The notes under the pieces: model-generated
Seen by the model: only the letters and a program-made list of their open reading frames with translations
The model's database searches: none
What the model was told of the DNA's origin: nothing
Made by a program: the position numbers and the translations under genes
NCBI GenBank assembly: GCA_050011195.1
Contig: JBEKJO010000219.1
Coordinates: 1 to 7,929 of the forward strand
Direction of reading: 5' to 3'
DNA length: 7,929 bases
Source: PALSA-1440 sp050011195
GTDB taxonomy: Bacteria > Verrucomicrobiota > Verrucomicrobiia > Limisphaerales > UBA8199
Shown: one piece after another, positions 1 to 6,144 of the stretch
Layout of the letters: every line of letters starts with the position of its first letter
Position numbering within the stretch: position 1 is the first letter of the stretch

Positions 1-178
1 CCTCCTCCCCACCTCGCCGGGCGATGATTTCGCCGTCGCCCAGCAGCGTGATTAGCGGCACGTGCATGGGGAGGATGCCCATCTCGCCCTCCTGGCCGGG
101 CAGTGTGACCATGTCCACGTCTGTGGAATAGACCTGGCCAGTGGGAGTGGTGATTTCCAGTTTGAGCGCGGGAATCAT
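1..178 (-). CDS. atpC: ATP synthase epsilon subunit, N-terminal part (runs off the left edge)
   Basis: The first 59 codons are visible, starting at the ATG at 178-176. They read as the N-terminal beta-sandwich of the F1 epsilon subunit: a strand beginning MIPALKLEITTPTG, then VDMVTLPGQEGEMGILPMHV, then a stretch equivalent to PLITLLGDGEI. The PGxEGxxGILPxHxPLxT pattern is the family signature. Epsilon sits on the central stalk with gamma, couples F1 to the c-ring and, in many bacteria, inhibits ATP hydrolysis through its C-terminal helices. Those helices are outside the window, so inhibition cannot be judged. The gene follows atpD after a 63-base spacer made largely of period-7 repeats, and I see no Shine-Dalgarno motif. 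No frameshift or stop occurs in the visible part. The function is certain from sequence and context; only the length is unknown. Confidence 0.95.
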   Translation of the reverse strand, partial: MIPALKLEITTPTGQVYSTDVDMVTLPGQEGEMGILPMHVPLITLLGDGEIIARRGGEE

Positions 179-187
179 AGTCGGATG

Positions 188-215
188 CGTGAAAGGTGTT
201 GTGTGTTGCGTGAAA
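188..215 (-). repeat. Period-7 tandem array in the atpC translation-start region
   Basis: Read on the minus strand, this is four consecutive heptamers. The first and fourth are identical (TTTCACG); the second and third are CAACACA and CAACACC. The array ends 9 bases before the atpC start codon, where a ribosome-binding site would be expected, and no GGAGG-like motif is present. Whether it has a function is unknown. Confidence 0.7.
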
Positions 216-225
216 CCGAGCTTGC

Positions 226-253
226 ACTCAACTCTCAACCATCAACTCTCAAC
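226..253 (-). repeat. Period-7 tandem array overlapping the end of atpD
   Basis: On the minus strand there are four heptamers that all begin GTTGA: units 1 and 3 are GTTGAGA, unit 2 is GTTGATG and unit 4 is GTTGAGT. The array includes the last three codons of atpD (Val-Glu-Ser) and its TGA stop, then continues into the spacer. It is separated by 10 bases from the unrelated heptamer array next to atpC. Confidence 0.8.
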
Positions 254-1654
254 CTCCTTGATCTCTTCAATCTGGCCCTTCATGTAAAAGTTGCCTTCGT
301 TGACCTCGTCGTGCTTGCCTTCCAGGATTTCCTTGAAGCCTTTCACGGTTTCGGCCACAGGCACCTGCTTTCCGGCGCGTCCCGTGAAGACTTCAGCCAC
401 CGAGAACGGCTGACTCAAGAAACGCTGAATCTTGCGGGCGCGGAACACCGTAAGCTTGTCCTCGGGCGAAAGCTCGTCCATGCCGAGAATCGCGATGATG
501 TCCTGGAGATCCTTGTAGCGCTGGAGGACTTTTTGGACGCCGCGGGCCACGTCGTAGTGCTCCTGACCGACGATGTCCGGGGTCAGGGCGCGCGAGGTTG
601 AAGCCAGCGGGTCCACCGCCGGGTAGATGCCCAACTCGGAGATCGCGCGGTCCAGCACGATGGTGGCATCGAGGTGGGCAAAGGTCGTGGCGGGAGCGGG
701 ATCGGTCAGGTCGTCCGCCGGCACATAAACCGCCTGGAAGCTGGTGATCGACCCTTTCTTAGTGGAAGTGATGCGCTCCTGCAAATCGCCCATTTCCGCG
801 GCGAGGGTCGGCTGGTAACCGACGGCGCTCGGGGTGCGCCCCAGCAACGCGGACACCTCGGACCCGGCCTGAGAGAAACGGAAGATGTTGTCGATGAAGA
901 GCAACACGTCTTGATTCTTGTCGTCGCGGAAATACTCGGTGATGGCGAGGCCGGAGAGGCCCACGCGCAAGCGGGCGCCCGGCGGCTCGTTCATCTGGCC
1001 ATAGACCAGCGCGATCTTGGACTTGCTGAGGTCCTGCTGGTTGATGACGCCGGCCTCGGACATTTCCGTGTAGAGGTCGTTGCCCTCGCGGGTGCGCTCG
1101 CCGACGCCAGCGAAAACGGACACGCCGCCGTGGAGCTTGGCGATGTTGTTGATCAACTCCATGATCACGACGGTCTTGCCGACGCCAGCGCCGCCGAACG
1201 CGCCGACTTTGCCGCCCTTCAGGAACGGGCAGATGAGGTCGATGACCTTGATGCCGGTGGTCAGGATTTGCGGGGTGGTGGATTGGTCCATCAAGGAGGG
1301 GGCCGCGCGGTGGATCGGGCAGTATTTTTCGGCAATGACCGGCCCGCGCTCGTCCACGGGATTGCCGGTGACGTCGAACACGCGACCCATGACGCCGTCG
1401 CCGACGGGCATGGAGATGGGGTTGCCGGAGTCGAGCACCTCCATGCCGCGCTTGAGGCCGTCGGTGGTGGACATGGCGACGGTGCGGACCCAATTGTCAC
1501 CGAGGTGCTGCTGGACTTCGAGCGTCAGTTTGGTCTTCCCCTGGAGCGGGAGGTTGTACTCGATCGTCAAGGCGTTGTAGATGGCGGGGAGTTGATCGGG
1601 GAACTCGACATCCACCACCGGACCGATGACTTGAACAATTTTGCCTTTATTCAT
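242..1654 (-). CDS. atpD: ATP synthase beta subunit (catalytic)
   Basis: This 470-residue protein has the usual length for F1 beta. Three copies alternate with alpha in the F1 head and carry the catalytic sites making ATP from ADP and phosphate. Visible motifs are the P-loop GGAGVGKT (154-161, Lys160), GERTREGND with catalytic Glu186 and Arg187, the Walker B strand LLFID (Asp255), the segment near 311-334 with PADDLTDPAPATTFAHLDAT, and a DELSPED version of the DELSEED lever at 393-399. Cys112 and Cys142 occur in positions where many bacteria have other residues. The ATG at 1654 is preceded by a weak purine-rich stretch (GCAGAGA) and lies only 12 bases after the NYN gene, so its translation may be coupled to that gene. 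The C-terminal residues VES are encoded by a heptamer repeat. Confidence 0.99.
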   Translation of the reverse strand: MNKGKIVQVIGPVVDVEFPDQLPAIYNALTIEYNLPLQGKTKLTLEVQQHLGDNWVRTVAMSTTDGLKRGMEVLDSGNPISMPVGDGVMGRVFDVTGNPVDERGPVIAEKYCPIHRAAPSLMDQSTTPQILTTGIKVIDLICPFLKGGKVGAFGGAGVGKTVVIMELINNIAKLHGGVSVFAGVGERTREGNDLYTEMSEAGVINQQDLSKSKIALVYGQMNEPPGARLRVGLSGLAITEYFRDDKNQDVLLFIDNIFRFSQAGSEVSALLGRTPSAVGYQPTLAAEMGDLQERITSTKKGSITSFQAVYVPADDLTDPAPATTFAHLDATIVLDRAISELGIYPAVDPLASTSRALTPDIVGQEHYDVARGVQKVLQRYKDLQDIIAILGMDELSPEDKLTVFRARKIQRFLSQPFSVAEVFTGRAGKQVPVAETVKGFKEILEGKHDEVNEGNFYMKGQIEEIKEVES

Positions 1655-1666
1655 TCTCTGCAGACT

Positions 1667-2275
1667 TCAGTTGGTAGTTTTTCTCTTTGTCAGGTCGAGA
1701 GCATTGGCGCGCCGAAGCGCCCCGGATTCATCCTCGGTGAAGGTCACGGCTTCGTAGTAATCTTCAAGCGCAACAAATACTCCGATCTTCTCCGCCCACT
1801 GCCTGAGGCGCGGATTACAAGTTCGTTCCCAAGCCAGAACCTCCACTCCCCACCCTTTCTTGTGCATCCGCTCAAGATCAGCATGAAATCCCACCCCGTC
1901 CAGGAAACCAGCGCCGTCGCCAGTCAACATCACCGCGATTCCTGGGTCCCCATTGTAGTCCAATGCCTTTCGAAGCATGTGAGTTTGGAGCGCCTGATCC
2001 ACAGCCTGTTCGCGAGAACTGAGGCCTCCCCGCTCGAACAGCTCCACTGTAACACCGGCTTGCTCCAGGCGATTCCAAACGTGCCGCAAAGGGGGCGGTA
2101 CGGATCCCACAGCAACGGCGTACTCCAAGCTGCGGTCTGCCACTGCCAGGCGAAGCAAGTTGTCGAACTGTATCCGCACATGGTAAGCGGCATCCCCGCC
2201 TTCTCGCTCGGCGGCCACGGTTTTCGCGCTAATGAAAATGTTCGAGTTATCCCAAAATACAAATATCTTTTTCAT
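1667..2275 (-). CDS. NYN-domain (PIN-like) putative ribonuclease inserted in the atp operon
   Basis: A 202-residue soluble protein of the NYN/LabA-like family, whose PIN-like fold usually uses a cluster of acidic residues to bind metal and cut RNA. It opens with MKKIFVFWDNSNIF (Asp9, Asn10, Asn12), the strand-1 motif. Asp93 lies in the helix REQAVDQALQTHML, and LTGDGAGF (115-124) carries Asp120. The GFHADLERMHKKGWGVEVLAWE region (129-150) forms the conserved end of the domain. Many NYN proteins have SGDSDF at the third motif; here the second Asp is absent. I recall TGDGxGF as normal for one subfamily, but activity is not proven. There is no signal peptide or membrane helix. The gene lies 32 bases after atpG and 12 before atpD, on the same strand, so it should be co-transcribed. 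Its first codons are AT-rich compared with neighbouring genes, which fits acquisition. No substrate can be named. Confidence 0.88.
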   Translation of the reverse strand: MKKIFVFWDNSNIFISAKTVAAEREGGDAAYHVRIQFDNLLRLAVADRSLEYAVAVGSVPPPLRHVWNRLEQAGVTVELFERGGLSSREQAVDQALQTHMLRKALDYNGDPGIAVMLTGDGAGFLDGVGFHADLERMHKKGWGVEVLAWERTCNPRLRQWAEKIGVFVALEDYYEAVTFTEDESGALRRANALDLTKRKTTN

Positions 2276-2307
2276 AGTTCACAATAATGTTAGCATTCGG
2301 AGCGTTC

Positions 2308-3186
2308 TTATCCCAGCGCCATCGCGGCGCTGGAGATTTCCAGCAATTCATTCGTGATGCCGGCCTGGCGCATCTTGTTGTATTCGAGAGTGAGGTGCTT
2401 GACCAGTTGGTTGGCGTTGTCGGTGGCGTTTTTCATGGCCACCATGCGGGCGCTGTGCTCGCTGGCTTTGGCTTCCAAAAGCAACCGCCCCACATGGAAA
2501 TCAATGAAGTAAAGCACCAGCCGGTCCATCACCGTCGCGGGGTCCGGCTCAAAAAGGAAATCAATGTGCTGGTGCTGGGCCGGCGCCGGCCCGGCTCTGC
2601 CCCGCACCTCCGTCCGCAGGCTCTCCGCCGAGCACATCGGCAGCAACGCGTGCATATCGGGCCGCTGCGACAGCGTGTTGATAAAACGCGTGTAAAGCAC
2701 ATCCACGGCATCAACCTCGCCCTTGAGGAATATTGCCTGGGCGAACTTCGAGATCGCCTGGAACTCCGCGTAAGTGGGGGTGTCGTGATAGGTGAACTCG
2801 GCCACGAGCTTGCGCCGGGTTCGGGCGAGGAACTGCGCGGCTTTCCTGCCGACGGCGATGAACTGCGTGCTCGCGGTATCGTATTTGGAGGCGTCGCGAA
2901 ACAGGTTCGAGTTGAGCGCGCCACAGAGGCCCTTGTCGGTGCCGACCAGGATCACCGCGCGCTTGCGCACCTCTCGCAGGTCCATCAGCGGATGCCGGTA
3001 GTCACCGGTATCCACAGTCAGGTGGTCCATCATTTCGCTGGCCATGGCGGCGAATGGCCGGAAGTTGAGGGCGCCTTGCTGCGCCTTCAGCATTTTCGAC
3101 GATGCCACCATCTGCATGGCCTTGGTGATCTGGGCCGTGCTCTTGACCGACTTGATGCGGCGGCGGATGTCGCGGGTGCTGGGCAT
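2308..3186 (-). CDS. atpG: ATP synthase gamma subunit (central shaft)
   Basis: A 292-residue protein matching the usual gamma length. Gamma is the rotating coiled-coil shaft inside the alpha3beta3 head. Both conserved termini are present: RRIKSVKSTAQITKAMQMVA near residues 8-27, and the C-terminal helix with EHSARMVAMKNATDNA followed by YNKMRQAGITNELLEI. The central Rossmann-like domain contains TDKGLCGALNSN. The middle of the protein has an Ala/Pro-rich stretch (roughly residues 197-206), which is a normal variable region of the family. The ATG at 3186 has no Shine-Dalgarno motif; the bases in front of it are a heptamer repeat. The spacer from atpA is 79 bases, the longest in the operon. The following gene is the NYN protein instead of the expected atpD. 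Confidence 0.98.
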   Translation of the reverse strand: MPSTRDIRRRIKSVKSTAQITKAMQMVASSKMLKAQQGALNFRPFAAMASEMMDHLTVDTGDYRHPLMDLREVRKRAVILVGTDKGLCGALNSNLFRDASKYDTASTQFIAVGRKAAQFLARTRRKLVAEFTYHDTPTYAEFQAISKFAQAIFLKGEVDAVDVLYTRFINTLSQRPDMHALLPMCSAESLRTEVRGRAGPAPAQHQHIDFLFEPDPATVMDRLVLYFIDFHVGRLLLEAKASEHSARMVAMKNATDNANQLVKHLTLEYNKMRQAGITNELLEISSAAMALG

Positions 3187-3192
3187 GTTCAG

Positions 3193-3229
3193 AAGTCCGA
3201 GGCCCGAAGTCCGAAGTCCGAAAGGCCCG
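3193..3229 (-). repeat. Period-7 tandem array in the atpG translation-start region
   Basis: On the minus strand three copies of CGGACTT and one CGGGCCT occupy 3220-3193 as four perfect-register heptamers. A further CGGGCCT at 3229-3223 is displaced by two T bases. The array ends 6 bases before the atpG ATG and replaces any recognisable ribosome-binding site. The unit differs from those next to atpC and atpD, but the period is the same. Confidence 0.85.
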
Positions 3230-3234
3230 AGCCT

Positions 3235-3246
3235 GCGGCGCGCCGC
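3235..3246. repeat. 12-bp perfect palindrome in the atpA-atpG spacer
   Basis: The sequence GCGGCGCGCCGC is self-complementary with no loop. It lies between the atpA stop and the heptamer array before atpG. It is pure G+C and could form a small hairpin in RNA, but it may be chance in GC-rich DNA. It is not followed by a T-run in the transcript direction, so I do not call it a terminator. Confidence 0.5.
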
Positions 3247-3265
3247 TGCGATATGGAATCAAGGT

Positions 3266-4798
3266 TCACTTGTAGGTTTGTTTGAACTCAGTCGCCGCTG
3301 CCTTCAGCTCAGCCGTTAGCGGGTCACTGAGCGCCTCCTCCTTTTGGATTCTGGCCAACAATTGAGATCGCCGCGTCGTCAGGAACTCCGTCAGCTTGTT
3401 CTGGAAGTCCTTCACCTTGTCCACAGGCACGTCGTCGATGAAGCCGTTCTGGGCCACCCAAAGGACCGCCACCTGCATCTCGGCCGGGATGGGGTTGTAA
3501 GGAGGCTGCTTGAAGACTTCCATGATGCGCTTGCCGCGTTCAATCTGGGCTTGGGTCTTGGCATCCAGCTCGGAGCCGAATTGCGCAAACGCCGCCAACT
3601 CGCGGAATTGCGCCAGTTCGCCTTTGAGGCGTCCGGCCACCTGCTTCATCGCCTTGACCTGCGCCGCGGAACCGACGCGTGAAACGGAAATGCCGACCGA
3701 AACGGCGGGCCGCACACCCTGATAAAACAAGTCGGTCTCCAGAAAGATCTGACCGTCGGTGATCGAGATGACGTTCGTGGGGATGTAAGCCGAAACGTCG
3801 CCCGCCTGGGTTTCGATGATTGGCAGCGCCGTTAGTGACCCATTGCCGAACTTCTCGGCGACCCGCGCGGCCCGCTCGAGCAACCGGCTGTGCAGATAGA
3901 ACACGTCGCCCGGATACGCCTCACGGCCCGACGGGCGCTTCAGCACCAGCGACACCTGGCGGTAGGCCACGGCATGCTTGGACAAATCGTCATAGATGAT
4001 TAGCGCGTCCATGCCGTTGTCCATGAACCACTCCCCCATCGCGCACCCGGCGAACGGCGCCAGGTATTGGTTGGTGGCGGAGTCGGACGCGGACGCCACG
4101 ACGATGATCGTGTAGGGCAGCGCGCCGGACTCTTCGAGGACGCGTATGACGTTGGCGACGTTCGATTGCTTCTGGCCGATGGCAACGTAGATCGAGTAAA
4201 GGGGCCGGTAGCTCTTGTCGCCGGCCTCCTGGGCGGCCTTGTTCAAGCGGGCATTGCTGATGATGGTATCAATGCAAATGGTCGATTTGCCGGTCGAACG
4301 GTCGCCAATGATCAACTCGCGCTGGCCGCGACCGATCGGGATCATCGCGTCAATGGCCATGATGCCGGTCTGCACGGGCTGGCTGACGGATTTGCGGCGG
4401 ATGATGCCGGGCGCAATTTTCTCGACCGGGTAAGTCTTATCCGTAAGAATCGGCCCCTTGTCATCGACCGGCTGGCCGAGGGTGTTGACGACACGGCCCA
4501 GCAGTCCCCTGCCGACCGGGACCTGCAAGACCTTGCCGGTGGTTCGCACCTCCCGGCCCTGTTTGATGCCGGTATAATCGCCAAGGATGATTGCGCCGAC
4601 TTCCGTCTCTTCCAAATTCAGCACCAGGCCGGTGACGCCGCCGCCGAAATCAAGCATCTCGTTGTACATCGCGTCGGCGAGGCCTTCGACTTTGGCCACG
4701 CCGTCGCCGATTTCGCGGACGATGCCGACGTTCTGCTTCGTCACCGCAGTTTTCGCTCCGGCAATCTGGCTTTCGATTTCTTGCAGTAATGAACTCAT
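3266..4798 (-). CDS. atpA: ATP synthase alpha subunit
   Basis: A 510-residue protein of standard F1 alpha length. Alpha forms the hexameric head with beta, carries the non-catalytic nucleotide sites and supplies the arginine finger to the catalytic sites. Motifs seen: the beta-barrel domain with GDGVAKVEGLADAMYNEML (31-49), the P-loop GDRSTGKS at 165-172 (Lys171; many alpha subunits have GDRQTGKT), the Walker B-like strand ALIIYDDLSKHAVAYRQ (265-281), and PAVSVGISVSRVGSAAQ at 364-380 with the arginine finger at Arg374. The ATG at 4798 lies 6 bases after the atpH stop with no clear ribosome-binding motif, so translation is probably coupled to atpH. The N-terminal helix that contacts delta (MSSLLQEIESQIAG) is intact. 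Confidence 0.99.
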   Translation of the reverse strand: MSSLLQEIESQIAGAKTAVTKQNVGIVREIGDGVAKVEGLADAMYNEMLDFGGGVTGLVLNLEETEVGAIILGDYTGIKQGREVRTTGKVLQVPVGRGLLGRVVNTLGQPVDDKGPILTDKTYPVEKIAPGIIRRKSVSQPVQTGIMAIDAMIPIGRGQRELIIGDRSTGKSTICIDTIISNARLNKAAQEAGDKSYRPLYSIYVAIGQKQSNVANVIRVLEESGALPYTIIVVASASDSATNQYLAPFAGCAMGEWFMDNGMDALIIYDDLSKHAVAYRQVSLVLKRPSGREAYPGDVFYLHSRLLERAARVAEKFGNGSLTALPIIETQAGDVSAYIPTNVISITDGQIFLETDLFYQGVRPAVSVGISVSRVGSAAQVKAMKQVAGRLKGELAQFRELAAFAQFGSELDAKTQAQIERGKRIMEVFKQPPYNPIPAEMQVAVLWVAQNGFIDDVPVDKVKDFQNKLTEFLTTRRSQLLARIQKEEALSDPLTAELKAAATEFKQTYK

Positions 4799-4804
4799 AG
4801 CTGT

Positions 4805-5218
4805 TTATCGAATGATGAAAGGTATCTGGAAACTGGCTTCCAGGTCGGCCAGCCGGCCCTGCACGCTGCCGTCAAAAACGTCGCTGCCGATTTGCGCCCG
4901 GAGGCCGCCAATGAGGCCGGGGTTCCGGGAAAAGGCGAAGATCAAGTCATCGCCGTAGCGCCGCGCGAGGTTGGCCCGAATCGAAGCCTGTTGCGGCTCG
5001 GCCAGCGCCACCGGGCTTTCGACGCGCGCAGTGCGGCGGTCGAGGTCCAGCTTCACCAGTCGTTGGAAGTGGGAGAGGATGGGGAGGTAGCCGCGAGGTT
5101 TCGCGGCAATCACCTGCTGCACGGCCTGACGCACTTTAGCTTCGTCCAGCACGCCGTTGACGCGGCAGCAACGATACAACTGCTTGGCGTCGCGGCGGGC
5201 CTGTTTGGGAATCTTCAC
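4805..5218 (-). CDS. atpH: ATP synthase delta subunit, unusually short form
   Basis: A 137-residue protein, about 40 residues shorter than the common delta/OSCP of roughly 175-180. Delta clamps the peripheral stalk (b) to the top of F1. The C-terminal half is recognisable: ESPVALAEPQQASIRANLAR, a counterpart of the usual VTSAxPLxxxQ segment, then RNPGLIGGLRAQIGSDVFDG and SVQGRLADLE, matching the family ending DPSLIGGxxxxxGxxxxDGSxxxRL. The loss is in the N-terminal six-helix bundle: only about 50 residues (RRDAKQLYRCCRVNGVLDEA to HFQRLVK) precede the strand region. I recall similarly short versions from Verrucomicrobia, so this is probably a lineage form and not a broken gene. The start is GTG at 5218, inside a 12-mer repeat, without a Shine-Dalgarno motif. 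An in-frame upstream alternative is not evident because atpF ends 33 bases away. Confidence 0.9.
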   Translation of the reverse strand: MKIPKQARRDAKQLYRCCRVNGVLDEAKVRQAVQQVIAAKPRGYLPILSHFQRLVKLDLDRRTARVESPVALAEPQQASIRANLARRYGDDLIFAFSRNPGLIGGLRAQIGSDVFDGSVQGRLADLEASFQIPFIIR

Positions 5219-5250
5219 GGGGTAAGCTTCGCGGGGTGTTTGGCGGGGTG
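5213..5250 (-). repeat. Three imperfect 12-mers across the atpF-atpH junction
   Basis: On the minus strand the spacer reads as CACCCCGCCAAA (5250-5239), CACCCCGCGAAG (5238-5227), two bases, then TACCCCGTGAAG (5224-5213). The third copy contains the GTG start and the Lys2 codon of atpH. The copies match at 9 or more of 12 positions for adjacent pairs. They fill almost the whole spacer and leave no room for a normal ribosome-binding site. Confidence 0.6.
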
Positions 5251-5251
5251 A

Positions 5252-5803
5252 TCAGGCAGCCAGCTCACGGTTTGTTTCCTCGGCCAGGCGTTTCTGGTCA
5301 TCCAGCGTCAGCACCTTGCCAGTCACCTTCGCGGTCGTATCGACTACCAGCCGGCCCACCTCGCGGCGCAGCTCGGCAAGCATCCGGGCGTGTTCCGCCT
5401 CGGTCGCCTGGCGCGCCTTATCCACGATGGTCTGCGCGGCGGCGATGGCTTTCTGGGTTTCCTGCTCCTGCACCTTGGCCGCGGCGGCACGGGCCTCCTC
5501 AATCATCCGGGCGGCCTCCTGGCCGGCTTGGACCATGATTTCGTGCGTCCTGGTCTGGGTGTTGGCCAGTTCCTGTTTAATCTTCTCGGCGTTGTCCAAG
5601 CTTTCCTTAATCCGCTTCTTGCGCTCCTCCAACATTGTGAGGATGGGCTTGTAGGCGTAACGCTGGAGCAGAAAAGCAACAATGAGGAAGCTGATACACT
5701 GGGCGGCGAAATGCGGCAAGTCCACGCCGAACCGCACCGCGGTGTCGTGGGCCATTTGGCCAAGATCGCTGCCGATGCTTGCGAATAGAATGGGCGATTG
5801 CAT
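5252..5803 (-). CDS. atpF: ATP synthase b subunit (peripheral stalk)
   Basis: From the ATG at 5803 the protein has 183 residues. Subunit b is the membrane-anchored, dimeric stator arm that joins subunit a to delta and alpha. A single membrane helix lies at about 31-50 (HFAAQCISFLIVAFLLQRYA), followed by the family's YKPI turn and a long charged coiled coil from about residue 58 (EERKKRIKESLDNAEKIKQE) to 145. The end (ELRREVGRLVVDTTAKVTGK) is the delta-binding region. An upstream in-frame GTG at 5848 would add 15 residues, but it lies inside the stem of a strong hairpin and adds a Pro/Arg-rich tail unlike other b subunits, so I prefer the ATG. Only one b gene is present; there is no b' copy. 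It ends 33 bases before atpH. Confidence 0.96.
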   Translation of the reverse strand: MQSPILFASIGSDLGQMAHDTAVRFGVDLPHFAAQCISFLIVAFLLQRYAYKPILTMLEERKKRIKESLDNAEKIKQELANTQTRTHEIMVQAGQEAARMIEEARAAAAKVQEQETQKAIAAAQTIVDKARQATEAEHARMLAELRREVGRLVVDTTAKVTGKVLTLDDQKRLAEETNRELAA

Positions 5804-5820
5804 AATCTTCGAGGGCAAGG

Positions 5821-5856
5821 GCCAGGCGCGGAGCCGGTCAGGCTCCACGCCCTGGC
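5821..5856 (-). promoter_or_regulatory. Strong intercistronic RNA hairpin between atpE and atpF
   Basis: In the minus-strand RNA, the 5' arm GCCAGGGCGUGGAGCC pairs with the 3' arm GGCUCCGCGCCUGGC around a 5-base loop UGACC. That gives 15 pairs with one bulged G and one U-G wobble. On the plus strand the wobble would be an A/C mismatch, so the structure suits the atp transcript. It begins one base after the atpE stop and ends 17 bases before the atpF ATG. No U-run follows, so it is not a standard terminator. A role in mRNA processing or in protecting the atpE segment is inferred. Confidence 0.75.
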
Positions 5857-5857
5857 A

Positions 5858-6073
5858 TTACTTCACGAGGAAGATGGCGTAGAACACAATGGCTTCCGCG
5901 AAGGCAATCGCCAGGATTGCCTGCACCAGGATTTTGGTCGAAGCGCCGGGATTTCGTCCCACGGCTTCGGAGGCCTTCATGCCGATAAACCCCACGCCGA
6001 TGGCTCCGCCGAGCGCCGCCAGGCCGACGTGCAGATTGCCTGTCACCCCTTCCGCCAACATTGGCATCAACAT
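5858..6073 (-). CDS. atpE: ATP synthase c subunit (rotor ring)
   Basis: A 71-residue hairpin protein of two membrane helices, the proteolipid that forms the rotating ring in the membrane. Helix 1 is Gly-rich (GLAALGGAIGVGFIGMKA, about 17-34). The polar loop is GRNP at 39-42, the counterpart of the usual R-Q/N-P loop that contacts gamma and epsilon. Helix 2 (ILVQAILAIAFAEAIVFYAIF, about 48-68) carries the ion-binding Glu60. At positions that bind Na+ in Na+-type rings the residues are Val27 (for Gln), Ala61 (for Ser) and Ile62 (for Thr), so proton use is inferred. The start at 6073 is supported by a good ribosome-binding site; two further Met codons follow at positions 3 and 5. A strong hairpin follows the stop. 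Confidence 0.97.
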   Translation of the reverse strand: MLMPMLAEGVTGNLHVGLAALGGAIGVGFIGMKASEAVGRNPGASTKILVQAILAIAFAEAIVFYAIFLVK

Positions 6074-6082
6074 ATATAGTTA

Positions 6083-6090
6083 CCTTTCTC
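6083..6090 (-). promoter_or_regulatory. Ribosome-binding site of atpE
   Basis: On the minus strand GAGAAAGG ends 9 bases before the ATG at 6073. It is the clearest Shine-Dalgarno motif in the operon, which fits the need for many c copies per enzyme, and it selects the first of three closely spaced in-frame Met codons. Confidence 0.6.
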
Positions 6091-6144
6091 TTGCTCGACG
6101 GCTTCCGCGATTGAACACGGTCAAACCGCCGAAATTAACAAATC

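Noticed and set aside
115..124. Truncation or decay of the epsilon gene
   Set aside because: The visible 59 codons are fully open and conserved; the gene is simply cut by the window edge.
188..253. A CRISPR array made of the short repeats near atpC
   Set aside because: The units are 7 bases long and directly adjacent with no unique spacers, and no cas gene is present.
674..2287. A 537-codon plus-strand open frame across atpD and the NYN gene
   Set aside because: It is antisense to two clearly recognisable proteins, is low in complexity (rich in Gly, Ala, Asp, His) and matches no family I know. Long antisense frames are common opposite GC-rich genes.
2287..3285. A 332-codon plus-strand open frame opposite atpG
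   Set aside because: Its sequence is the complement-frame shadow of gamma, with no motif, signal or plausible start context.
4067..4789. A 240-codon plus-strand open frame opposite atpA
   Set aside because: It is composed of Asp/Gly/Ala-rich shadow sequence and lies wholly within the conserved alpha gene.
5804..5848. An upstream GTG start for atpF adding 15 residues
   Set aside because: The codon lies within the stem of the atpE-atpF hairpin, and the added residues are Pro/Arg-rich and unlike b-subunit N-termini.
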